Shown: in pieces, positions 6,256 to 12,520 of the stretch | How positions within the stretch are numbered: the stretch's first letter is position 1 | Layout: each line of letters begins with the position of its first letter | Program-made: the position numbers and the translations under genes | NCBI GenBank assembly: GCA_030836705.1 | Contig: JAUPLZ010000143.1 | Span: forward strand, 1 to 12,520 | Length of the DNA: 12,520 nucleotides | DNA from: Campylobacterota bacterium | GTDB taxonomy: Bacteria; Campylobacterota; Campylobacteria; Campylobacterales; SZUA-545 | Reading direction: 5' to 3' | Notes under the pieces: generated by a model | Seen by the model: the letters and a program-made list of their open reading frames with translations, nothing else | The model's database searches: none | What the model was told of the DNA's origin: nothing

Positions 6256-7182
6256 TTATTTAAATGCATTAGTAATTACAAGTAGCGCAACGCTCAAAAA
6301 TATTATACCAGTTGATCTGTTATAAAGCCTGTTTGCAAGGACAAAAATAAATATAAAAGAGACAACAATCGTTGCTGCTATATCAAACATAGTTGCTTGT
6401 AGATTTAGCGTTAGCGGATTTACTAAAGATGCGGTTCCTAAAACCATCGAAAAATTAGCAACATTTGAGCCTATTATATTTCCGATACTCATTTCGGCAT
6501 TGCCATTTAGAGCGGCTTTTACGCTAACCACCAACTCCGGCAGACTCGTACCAAACGCCAAGAGCAAAAGCCCGATTATCCATTCGCTGACTCCAAATGT
6601 TCTTGCTATGCTTGATGCGCTATCTACTGTAAATTCAGCACCTTTTATAACCAAAACGAATCCGATAAAAAGCAAAACAACTGTTTTTAGCCAATTAAAT
6701 TTAGAACTTTTAAGCTCCTCGTCTATTTCTTCTTCTATCAAATTTGAATCTTGGGCCAAAAAAACAAGATATGCAGCCATAAGAGCAAGCAAAATAACTC
6801 CGTCAACTCTACTGATAGTACCATCAAACACTATCAAAACAAATAGGCCGACAGGAATAAAAATCCAAGCGCTATCCAGATTAAAAAGATCTCTTTTTGG
6901 CATTAGGTTTTTTGAGATTACAAAAACAATACCTAGTATTATTGCTATGTTTAAAATAACACTTCCAAGAACATTTGATACCGCTATATCGCTTTTTCCG
7001 TCATAACTAGCTTGCACACTTGCCGCAAGCTCCGGAAGGCTTGTGCCGAATGCAACCAATGAGGCGCCTATAACAAAAGAGGAGATATTAAAATGAAATG
7101 CGATTCTCTCGGACTCTTTTATCACAATCTCTGCGCCGTATACCAAAAGACCGACAGCCGCCGCAAAAATTAAAAAATCCAT
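6256..7182 (-). CDS. Calcium/sodium antiporter, CaCA family (YrbG-like)
   Basis: This 308-residue inner-membrane protein has about ten hydrophobic segments arranged as two inverted halves. Each half carries an alpha repeat: GASLVAFGTSLPEL (39-52) with SNVLGSVILN (69-78), and GLLLLAFGTSLPEL (204-217) with GNIIGSNVANF (234-244). Glu51 and Glu216 are the expected ion-binding glutamates. An acidic stretch (EEEIDEELKSS, about 150-160) between the halves is the central cytoplasmic loop. The protein would exchange Na+ or H+ for Ca2+; the ion pair cannot be read from sequence. Its ATG shares one base with the ybeY stop (TAATG), so it is coupled to ybeY translation. Length is typical for bacterial CaCA proteins. 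Confidence 0.94.
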   Translation of the reverse strand: MDFLIFAAAVGLLVYGAEIVIKESERIAFHFNISSFVIGASLVAFGTSLPELAASVQASYDGKSDIAVSNVLGSVILNIAIILGIVFVISKNLMPKRDLFNLDSAWIFIPVGLFVLIVFDGTISRVDGVILLALMAAYLVFLAQDSNLIEEEIDEELKSSKFNWLKTVVLLFIGFVLVIKGAEFTVDSASSIARTFGVSEWIIGLLLLAFGTSLPELVVSVKAALNGNAEMSIGNIIGSNVANFSMVLGTASLVNPLTLNLQATMFDIAATIVVSFIFIFVLANRLYNRSTGIIFLSVALLVITNAFK

Positions 7183-7607
7183 TATTCATTCCTAGTTATT
7201 AAATTTTTTGGCAAATCAAACTTCTCTATAAGCTCTTCCTCTTTTTTTCTCATAATTCCGTCATCCATCTCATGATCAAAACCCAACAAATGAAGAATTC
7301 CGTGTATAAAAAGAATCTTAATCTCCTCTTCCAGCGAGTGACCAAGCTCAATTGATGCCGCTTTTGCCGTATCTAGCGAAATTATCACACTGCCAAGCAA
7401 AGCAGCCTGTGGAAAATCAAGCGGGAAGCTAAGAACATCAGTGGATTCATCTTTGTTTCTGTGAGTTTTATTTATCTCTTTTATTTGAGCATCGTCTACG
7501 AATATTAACTCAACCTCTTTTTTTGTCAGCTCATTTAAAATTATCGACAATTCGCCCAAAAGGCTTTCTGTGACCTCAAAATCAGTCTCATTTACAAAAT
7601 CAATCAT
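7182..7607 (-). CDS. ybeY: Endoribonuclease YbeY, 16S rRNA maturation
   Basis: This 141-residue metal-dependent RNase takes part in 16S rRNA 3' processing and ribosome quality control. The catalytic H3xH5xH motif is HGILHLLGFDH with His102, His106 and His112. The second family block NKTHRNKDESTDVLSFP (46-62) is also intact. The length is usual for the family. The start ATG lies 14 bases after the tonB-like stop; AAGG overlaps that stop codon as a distant ribosome site. The 3' end overlaps the exchanger start by one base. Confidence 0.96.
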   Translation of the reverse strand: MIDFVNETDFEVTESLLGELSIILNELTKKEVELIFVDDAQIKEINKTHRNKDESTDVLSFPLDFPQAALLGSVIISLDTAKAASIELGHSLEEEIKILFIHGILHLLGFDHEMDDGIMRKKEEELIEKFDLPKNLITRNE

Positions 7608-7621
7608 AGGCTCTACTTTCC

Positions 7622-8377
7622 TTATCTATAGCTATTTATATATTTTACCACTAACCTTATTTTTGTAATCTCTTTTGGATGAGGGTATTCTTTGTAAGCT
7701 TCAATCACGGTATCTCTTGAATTTTTATCGAGTATTGCATAACCTGAACTTTTTAAAAGCATAACATCTGATATATCGCCGTTTGGATACAAATCAAACT
7801 CCAAAATCGTATAGCCAAACATGCCAAGCTGCCCAGCAGCAGCCGGAAATTCCAAATATTTTTGCGTAATTTCACCTATCGTATTGAGGTTTTCATTCAA
7901 ATACTCAAGTTGTTTTGGCGACATACTATGAGCCATTCCGCCATAAAGATCCGTTATCTCTTTTGATATCCTATTTTTTGGCTCTTTTCTTTCAAATACG
8001 CGATTTATTTGCGACATGGAAGGCATAAAAACATCTTTTTTTAACTTATTTTCTTCTATTTTTGCTACCGAAACATTTAAATCGTTTTCGGCTTTTTTCT
8101 CCTCTTTTCGTTTTACATTTTCTCGTACAATATTTTGAGATTTTTCAGGCTCTTTTTTTTGAGTTTTTGTCTCTTTCGGAGGCTCTTTTTTTGGTTCAAC
8201 TTTTGGCTGCGGCGGCAAATACAAATCTTCTTCTTCAATAGGTTCTTCATACAATGACAGGTTTAAAGGGGTGTGCAAGTTCTCTTTTGGCTTTGGCAAC
8301 TCTGCATAAAAAAACAGTATAATGGCAACCACATAAAACAAAGAAGCTAATAAGAAGGCTTTGTACCAGTTTTTCAT
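7622..8377 (-). CDS. tonB: TonB-like energy transducer
   Basis: This 251-residue protein spans the periplasm and would transmit proton-motive force from ExbB/ExbD to outer-membrane transporters. A single N-terminal membrane helix (about 7-24) follows a short basic start. It leads to a Pro/Glu/Lys-rich linker (about 28-115), with alternating PKxEP and KKEPxK stretches, that is long enough to bridge to the outer membrane. The C-terminal domain (about 170-250) contains FGYTILEFDLYPNG, then LLKSSGYAILDKNSRD (208-223), which match the TonB C-terminal fold including the SSG-LD core. exbB and exbD are not in the window, and the neighbour is a housekeeping RNase gene, so a TolA-like or cell-envelope role is also possible. 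No Shine-Dalgarno precedes the ATG and an upstream in-frame TGA excludes a longer protein. Confidence 0.85.
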   Translation of the reverse strand: MKNWYKAFLLASLFYVVAIILFFYAELPKPKENLHTPLNLSLYEEPIEEEDLYLPPQPKVEPKKEPPKETKTQKKEPEKSQNIVRENVKRKEEKKAENDLNVSVAKIEENKLKKDVFMPSMSQINRVFERKEPKNRISKEITDLYGGMAHSMSPKQLEYLNENLNTIGEITQKYLEFPAAAGQLGMFGYTILEFDLYPNGDISDVMLLKSSGYAILDKNSRDTVIEAYKEYPHPKEITKIRLVVKYINSYR

Positions 8378-8383
8378 TCGCTG

Positions 8384-8389
8384 ATTGTA
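8384..8389 (-). promoter_or_regulatory. Candidate -10 element of the tonB operon
   Basis: The minus strand reads TACAAT seven bases before the tonB-like ATG, in the 36-base gap between divergent genes. If it is used, transcription would begin at or almost at the ATG and the message would be leaderless, which fits the missing ribosome site. No clear -35 is seen. This is a weak call. Confidence 0.25.
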
Positions 8390-8413
8390 TCATTTTATGT
8401 TGAAAGGTTTTTG

Positions 8414-9160
8414 ATGTTTCGTCTTCTTTTTGTGATTTTTTTTATAAATTCATATCTATTCTCCATTGTCACTATTGAACCGGTAGAGCCAAACGAAAAA
8501 AGCGGACTAAGCGGCGAAGTTGACGGCTCGTTTAAAGAAAGCTCGGGAAATATAGAACGAAAAGATTACAGCAGGGGTCTAAAACTTCAATTTGATTACA
8601 AAGATAATATTGCTTATGCAATAAATAATAATATTTACGCCGAATCAGAAGGTCAACAAATAGAAGATAATAGCTTTATACATTTTAGACACATAACAAA
8701 ACTAGACAAATTAACCGCTTTTGAAATTTATCTCCAAAGCGAAGAGAATAAATTTTTAAACCTTAACTTAAGAGAGCTTGCAGGAGCCAGTCTTAGGTTT
8801 GGTTTTTTTAGATCTGAGGATTTAAGACTTTATTTTGGAGCGGGAGCTTATGCCTCCAATGAAAAATATGCATCGATAGACGGCGATAATATTAGTGAAA
8901 ATACGAATAGAGGCAACATATATCTGTCGTATAAACAAAAAATAGAAGAGAAAATGGAAGCAATAGCAACCGGATATTATCAGCCGGCATTTAAAGACAG
9001 CAATGATTATTATCTTCTAATTAATGGTAATATAAACTTTTTCTTGACAGAAAAACTAGCGCTTAAGTTGTCTTTTGGGGCAAAAGAGGACACTAAGCCT
9101 TTTGAAAGCAACAAAAAAAGCGATTCGTACTACTTGCTCGGCATCGGTTATAAATTTTAA
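8414..9160 (+). CDS. Probable outer-membrane beta-barrel protein, function unknown
   Basis: This 248-residue protein starts with a hydrophobic signal-like segment (MFRLLFVIFFINSYLFS). The rest has alternating polar and aromatic residues typical of beta-strands, ending in SYYLLGIGYKF. A terminal Phe after such a strand is the usual signal for outer-membrane insertion by the Bam machinery. Strand-like stretches include RGLKLQFDYKDN, ASLRFGFF and LRLYFGAGAYAS. The size suggests about 8-12 strands; no porin family is recognised. The ATG at 8414 is chosen because GAAAGG is six bases upstream; an adjacent TTG at 8411 is less likely. It is divergent from tonB and followed 12 bases later by the cytochrome gene, so the two are likely co-transcribed. 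Proximity to tonB does not make it a TonB-dependent transporter: it is too short and has no plug domain. Confidence 0.72.
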   Translation: MFRLLFVIFFINSYLFSIVTIEPVEPNEKSGLSGEVDGSFKESSGNIERKDYSRGLKLQFDYKDNIAYAINNNIYAESEGQQIEDNSFIHFRHITKLDKLTAFEIYLQSEENKFLNLNLRELAGASLRFGFFRSEDLRLYFGAGAYASNEKYASIDGDNISENTNRGNIYLSYKQKIEEKMEAIATGYYQPAFKDSNDYYLLINGNINFFLTEKLALKLSFGAKEDTKPFESNKKSDSYYLLGIGYKF

Positions 9161-9172
9161 AAAAGGAAAAAC

Positions 9173-9730
9173 ATGAGAAAAATAAATTTTTTATCTTTGG
9201 CGTTGGTCAGTCTTGCCTCGTTTGCACTAGCTTCTTCACAAGCACCTTTTCCGACTGATTGGAAAAAGTTTACACCTGTTCAAACACCGCTTATGAAAGA
9301 GGGCGGGAAAATACCAAAATGCGGCGAAGAAGTTAAGAATCTTCCGGAACATTATAAAGGACTTATGTCAACATATTGCGCGGTCACTCCGGACGGACTT
9401 GGAAGTGTTCAAGCACTAGTTAGTCCATCGGCAGTTGCAACATATGAAGCGTTTAGCGGCAAATACGAAGGAAATGAGTCTATGGTTATGCATCTTAAAG
9501 ATTTAAAAATACTATTTGTTATGACCTACGAATCGCTTCCAAAAAGAAGATACGGAAAACCAAAATTCCAATCAAAACCTCTTTATGGCGTCTACGATGA
9601 AGACGGGAAGGATGTAGCGGGAGCGCTAGGTTCTGGCATACATCCGAATGATTGTATATCTTGCCACTCTTCAAGTGACGGCATAAACGGTCAAATGGGC
9701 AAAATAGAGATTAAAAAAGCAGCCGAATAA
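9173..9730 (+). CDS. Periplasmic monohaem cytochrome c-like protein (possibly cytochrome P460-like)
   Basis: This 185-residue protein has a clear signal peptide, cut probably after ALA at residue 20. Haem is bound covalently at CISCH (161-165), about 20 residues from the C-terminus. Cys50 and Cys69 are two further cysteines that could form a disulfide. The single haem site near the C-terminus, after a mixed alpha/beta region, recalls cytochrome P460 and related gas- or amine-reacting haem proteins, but no residue here proves this, so the substrate is open. AAAGGA lies five bases before the ATG. It is 12 bases downstream of the outer-membrane protein gene. Haem attachment would need the Ccs/Ccm apparatus, of which ccdA at the right edge may be part. 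Its stop lies in a hairpin shared with the convergent hydrolase gene. Confidence 0.75.
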   Translation: MRKINFLSLALVSLASFALASSQAPFPTDWKKFTPVQTPLMKEGGKIPKCGEEVKNLPEHYKGLMSTYCAVTPDGLGSVQALVSPSAVATYEAFSGKYEGNESMVMHLKDLKILFVMTYESLPKRRYGKPKFQSKPLYGVYDEDGKDVAGALGSGIHPNDCISCHSSSDGINGQMGKIEIKKAAE

Positions 9731-9742
9731 AACTATTTGGCT
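9721..9742 (-). terminator. Hairpin terminator between convergent cytochrome and hydrolase genes
   Basis: AGCCGAATA (9721-9729), loop AAAC, TATTTGGCT (9734-9742) pair over nine bases with one G-T wobble. On the minus strand the stem is followed by GCTTTTTTAAT, a good T-tract, so it should end the ccdA-dgkA-pyrC-hydrolase message. The stop codons of both convergent genes fall within the stem and loop, leaving only two bases between them. Confidence 0.75.
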
Positions 9743-10443
9743 ACCTGCTCTCCTATAAAATTAGCATGTTTTAAAAAAAAGAAATGATCGCCTGATAGGG
9801 GAAAAAATTGGCTTTGCTTGATAAGTGAGGCTATTTTTTTTCCAGACTCCAAAGAGGTTGCCCTATCTTCTTCCCCCCAAAAAATAATAGCTCTGTTTTT
9901 AAAGTTTGCAAAGATGGCGGTAAAATCTTCATCGACTACATTTTTTAGGGTTTCGTACATATTTTTTTCCATCCCTTTTGCGTCTTTTGAAGCAAAAACA
10001 CCATAAAACTTTCCAAAACCGGCTTTTTTAAGCAGCTTAAATGTTGCTATTTTTAATTTTACATCCAGCGGTTTATTTTCAACTATTCCTGCACTACTTA
10101 AAAGCACAAGAGTGTTTGGATTTAAAAGCGCAGCAACCTTTCCGCCAAAAGAGTGACCGACGATAATATCCTTTTTTGCGCCTATCTCTTTTAAAAAACA
10201 CTCGATTATATTGCAATAATCAATTGTTTTTAAAACATACTCATTTGGGCTTTTTCCAAATCCGGGCATATCGATATAGATGTGTCTATAATTATTTAAA
10301 GTAGCGCCAAAAGCTTGCTTCATTATCTCTTTATTGCTAGCCCAACCATGCAAAAAAACAACATCAACATCAGCTTTTTGATTTAATATCTCGTAATTAA
10401 TGGTAAATTTTTTGTTACCTATTTCTATATTTTTTATAGCCAT
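9733..10443 (-). CDS. Alpha/beta hydrolase (esterase/BioH-MhpC-like)
   Basis: This 236-residue cytoplasmic protein has the alpha/beta hydrolase fold. The oxyanion-hole motif LHGWASN (31-37) is followed by DMPGFGKS (58-65), and the nucleophile elbow GHSFGG gives Ser98. Asp193 in WGEEDRAT and His220 in SGDHFFF complete the catalytic triad. The cap region between residues 110 and 180 is short. The protein resembles MhpC or BioH, both of which cleave small acyl or ester substrates; a BioH-like pimeloyl-ACP role is possible but not indicated by neighbours. It starts three bases after the dihydroorotase homologue stops, with no good ribosome site, suggesting coupling. It is last in the minus-strand operon. 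Confidence 0.88.
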   Translation of the reverse strand: MAIKNIEIGNKKFTINYEILNQKADVDVVFLHGWASNKEIMKQAFGATLNNYRHIYIDMPGFGKSPNEYVLKTIDYCNIIECFLKEIGAKKDIIVGHSFGGKVAALLNPNTLVLLSSAGIVENKPLDVKLKIATFKLLKKAGFGKFYGVFASKDAKGMEKNMYETLKNVVDEDFTAIFANFKNRAIIFWGEEDRATSLESGKKIASLIKQSQFFPLSGDHFFFLKHANFIGEQVAK

Positions 10444-10446
10444 TTA

Positions 10447-11676
10447 CTATGCTTGCTCACCATTTATCCATACTGCTTTCACCTCTCCGTTTAGCACTGT
10501 CGAACAAAAAGGAGAATTTATATTATTTGGCACTTTTGTTACACCGTTTGGGTCAAACAAAATCAAATTGGCATCATAACCCTCTTCTACAAGCCCTTCG
10601 TTTTCAGCGCCTATAATTTTTGCAGGATTGGCTGATAAAAGTTTTGATATTAGTTTAAAATCAAGACCCTCTTTTTCTACAAGATAAGTAAATACGAGCG
10701 GCAAAAAATAACCGCAACTGCTTATTCCGTAAGATGCGATATCAAAAGGCATATCTTTTGAGTTAAGACTCTGGGCGTTGTGGCAAGAGGATATAACATC
10801 AATAGTTTCGTCTTTAATTGCCTCTATTAATGCTTTTCTTGTTGCTTCATTTTCAAAGGGCGGTGAGACTTTTGCAAAAGTATTGAAGTTGTCACACGCC
10901 GTATCGTTTAAAATAAGATAGTTTATGCCAACTTCTGCAAAGATTTTTTTTGTCCCTTGTTTTGCATTTTTTATAATTTGAAGACTATCTCTTGTAGAAA
11001 CGGTCTGAATAAGTGTTTTTGTATCAAGATATCTTGATATTTCGCACACTTTTGCCACTTCAGAACTTTGAGTAAGCGAAATCACAGGAGGAAGCCCTAG
11101 CTTTGATGAAATTTCTCCGTCGCTCATAACTCCGCCTGCTTCAAGCTGCTTGTTTTTACATCTTACAAAAAGGGTTTTATCTTGCATCCAAGCATACTCA
11201 AAAGTTCTTCTTAGTATATTTGAATCAGAGCTTGAATCAATATGGCAAGCGATAGCACCGTTTTTGTATAAAGTTGCTTGTTCAGAAAGCTTAACTCCTT
11301 CGCCTTTTAGCGTAGCACTTGCGATTATACTTAGCTTTGCTCCTTTTTTACCCAATACCTTCCCGTGAACATACTCCATAGTTGTTTCACTGTCAATGGT
11401 TGGATTTGTGTACGGCATCACCGCTATGTGCGTAGCACCGCCTTTTAATGCATCGCTTATGGCGCTCTCTATCTTTTCTACACTCTTATTCCCTGGGTCT
11501 TGAAGCGTAAAATTTAAATCTATTATCCCCGGAAGCAAATACAATCCGTTAGCGTCGATTACTTCGCCTTCGTGCTTAATGACTGGCGCGATTTTTACTA
11601 TTTTCCCGTTTTCTATTAACAAATCAGATTTAATTGATTTGTTAGCATCGATTATTTGAGCATTTTTTATTAACAC
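10447..11676 (-). CDS. pyrC: Dihydroorotase homologue lacking metal ligands (pseudo-dihydroorotase, PyrC')
   Basis: This 409-residue amidohydrolase-fold protein aligns by eye with type I dihydroorotases: start LIKNAQIIDANK, GIIDLNFTLQDPG (50-62), MPYTNPT (87-93), and the end GYDANLILFDPN. The zinc ligands are lost. The DxHxH pair is Asn55 and Thr57; the EVTPHH site is EVGINY, with Asn252 and Tyr253; the HVST site is TVST; the HAED site is RCKN; and the TDHAP site is SSCHNA, where the Asp is Cys298. It should not hydrolyse dihydroorotate. Inactive PyrC' proteins in other bacteria bind aspartate transcarbamoylase (PyrB) as a structural partner, and this is the likely role. The GTG at 11676 is chosen because AAGAG is six bases upstream and the protein starts at the conserved LIKNA; a TTG at 11721 would overlap dgkA by 34 bases. 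No frameshift or stop is seen, so it is not a decaying gene. Confidence 0.87.
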   Translation of the reverse strand: MLIKNAQIIDANKSIKSDLLIENGKIVKIAPVIKHEGEVIDANGLYLLPGIIDLNFTLQDPGNKSVEKIESAISDALKGGATHIAVMPYTNPTIDSETTMEYVHGKVLGKKGAKLSIIASATLKGEGVKLSEQATLYKNGAIACHIDSSSDSNILRRTFEYAWMQDKTLFVRCKNKQLEAGGVMSDGEISSKLGLPPVISLTQSSEVAKVCEISRYLDTKTLIQTVSTRDSLQIIKNAKQGTKKIFAEVGINYLILNDTACDNFNTFAKVSPPFENEATRKALIEAIKDETIDVISSCHNAQSLNSKDMPFDIASYGISSCGYFLPLVFTYLVEKEGLDFKLISKLLSANPAKIIGAENEGLVEEGYDANLILFDPNGVTKVPNNINSPFCSTVLNGEVKAVWINGEQA

Positions 11677-11687
11677 AGGCAACTCTT

Positions 11688-12047
11688 TTAATAATATACT
11701 TTTATGATTATAGTTAGCCAAATTAAGGCTGTAATAATAAGAGATATCAAAACTCCAGCAGATGCTGCATCTTTTGCATGCTTTGCTAGAATATGATAAT
11801 CTTTTGTGACCAAATCAACACATCTTTCTATAGAACTATTTACAAGCTCTGCAAATATGGGCAAAAATAGCGAAGTAAACAGAATCATTTTATAAAAAAG
11901 TTCCATTTCAAGAAATAGAATAACAACACTCATCACGACAAAAAGAGCCAACTCAACTTTCATCGGCATCTCGTTTGCCGTAACCTCTTTGATGCCGTTT
12001 ATAGAGTGGTTTAAATTTCTTAAAAGGCTAAATTTTTCGCTTTTCAT
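11688..12047 (-). CDS. dgkA: Diacylglycerol kinase, DgkA type
   Basis: This 119-residue inner-membrane kinase has three hydrophobic helices. It phosphorylates diacylglycerol (or undecaprenol in some bacteria) with ATP, recycling lipid released by envelope synthesis. Catalytic residues match the family: Asn25-Glu26 in ANEMPMKVE, Glu67, Asn70 and Glu74 in AELVNSSIE, and Lys92-Asp93 in AKHAKDAASAGV. Length matches the usual about 120 residues. AAGAG just before the ATG serves as ribosome site. It begins six bases after the ccdA stop and ends 11 bases before the dihydroorotase homologue, so the three share one message. Confidence 0.94.
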   Translation of the reverse strand: MKSEKFSLLRNLNHSINGIKEVTANEMPMKVELALFVVMSVVILFLEMELFYKMILFTSLFLPIFAELVNSSIERCVDLVTKDYHILAKHAKDAASAGVLISLIITALIWLTIIIKVYY

Positions 12048-12053
12048 TTTCTC

Positions 12054-12520
12054 TTATAGCATCCACGCAGTTAATTCGCCCATTCCGCCGGTTGCAACAG
12101 TAATGCCGACAACTATAAGCAAAAGTCCCGCAACTATCTCTACAATCTTAAAATGTCTCTTTATTTTAGTAAAAAGATGAAGCGCTCTTGTAGTAAATAG
12201 TGCCGCCAAAAAGAATGGTATCGCAAGCCCGAAACTATACACCGCCATTAGCGAAAGACCGGTTCCGGCACCTTGAGCCGCCATTGAGACAATAGCCGCA
12301 AAAATAGGACCGATACAAGGCGTCCAGCCAAGAGCGAAACTAACACCCAAAACAAACGGCGCAAATAAGCCTTTTGTAGAACCAAAATTAGAGTGTTTGC
12401 TCATGTTTAGCCATCTAATCGATATAGCTCCCATCGTTTGAAGACCAAAAATAACAATAATCCCGCCTGCAATCCAAGTGACCCATCTGTGATTGAATAT
12501 ATCCTCAATAAGCTCTGCCA
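12054..12520 (-). CDS. ccdA: CcdA/DsbD-family thiol-disulfide membrane transporter, N-terminus beyond window
   Basis: This partial gene gives the C-terminal 154 or so residues of an inner-membrane protein that carries reducing equivalents from cytoplasmic thioredoxin to the periplasm, keeping apocytochrome c cysteines reduced. The key segment is LGVSFALGWTPCIGP, with the Cys of the second PC pair that defines the family; the first Cys lies in the missing part. Four hydrophobic segments remain. The frame is open to base 12519 without a stop, and an internal Met at 12434 would cut the domain, so the gene surely extends rightwards; CcdA is usually about 230 residues. It is the first visible gene of the operon leading to dgkA. 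A cytochrome c gene (9173) lies nearby on the other strand. Confidence 0.9.
   Translation of the reverse strand, partial: AELIEDIFNHRWVTWIAGGIIVIFGLQTMGAISIRWLNMSKHSNFGSTKGLFAPFVLGVSFALGWTPCIGPIFAAIVSMAAQGAGTGLSLMAVYSFGLAIPFFLAALFTTRALHLFTKIKRHFKIVEIVAGLLLIVVGITVATGGMGELTAWML

Noticed and set aside
10525..10545. TGGCAC followed by a T-rich stretch, resembling a sigma-54 promoter
   Set aside because: It lies inside the dihydroorotase homologue, and the -12 element lacks the required TTGC spacing. A similar TGGCAC inside the antiporter gene fails for the same reason.
10447..11676. Dihydroorotase homologue as a decayed pseudogene
   Set aside because: No stop or frameshift is present, the fold-defining segments are preserved, and it keeps a good start and tight operon spacing.
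12054..12434. A complete 126-residue CcdA starting at the Met at 12434
   Set aside because: The frame continues with a typical hydrophobic helix to the window edge and the family needs an N-terminal half, so the Met is internal.

Overview
The window looks like a chromosomal piece of an AT-rich member of the Campylobacterota (Epsilonproteobacteria), probably a Sulfurimonas-, Sulfurovum- or Sulfurospirillum-like organism. The basis is the AT-rich coding style, densely packed short operons, an Ech-type membrane hydrogenase, a periplasmic c-type cytochrome and CcdA, and a second, dihydroorotase-like gene without catalytic residues. The assignment is an inference from gene content and codon style. 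No rRNA or other taxonomic marker is present.

Left region (3-4693, plus strand): six tightly coupled genes in the order antiporter-like subunit, NuoH-like subunit, NuoB-like small subunit, NuoC-like subunit, [NiFe] large subunit, 2x[4Fe-4S] ferredoxin. This is the echABCDEF order of energy-converting group 4 [NiFe] hydrogenases. Together they would couple ferredoxin/H2 electron transfer to ion movement across the inner membrane. Both Ni-binding Cys pairs are present in the large subunit, so it is a hydrogenase and not complex I. The large subunit ends three residues after the last Cys, so it has no peptide for a maturation protease to remove. echA appears to run off the left edge.

Middle (4694-5041): the only sizeable gene-poor stretch. 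It holds an inverted repeat, a 44-codon minus-strand gene for a small membrane protein with a strong Shine-Dalgarno, and a GC-richer segment with a perfect hairpin upstream of a small cupin gene (5042-5395, plus).

Next (5403-8377, minus strand): an operon read from right to left, tonB-like gene, ybeY, a Ca2+/Na+-type CaCA exchanger and a tandem universal stress protein. It ends at a hairpin shared with the convergent cupin gene. Divergent from tonB are two plus-strand genes (8414-9730): a probable outer-membrane beta-barrel protein and a secreted monohaem cytochrome c-like protein.

Right (9733-12520, minus strand): a second operon read from right to left, ccdA (cut by the right edge), dgkA, a dihydroorotase homologue that has lost its metal ligands, and an alpha/beta hydrolase. 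It ends at a hairpin plus T-tract that straddles the convergent cytochrome stop codon.

No mobile element, CRISPR array, tRNA or rRNA was seen. The points most worth following are the pre-trimmed hydrogenase large subunit, the small membrane protein at 4736-4870, and the catalytically dead dihydroorotase.
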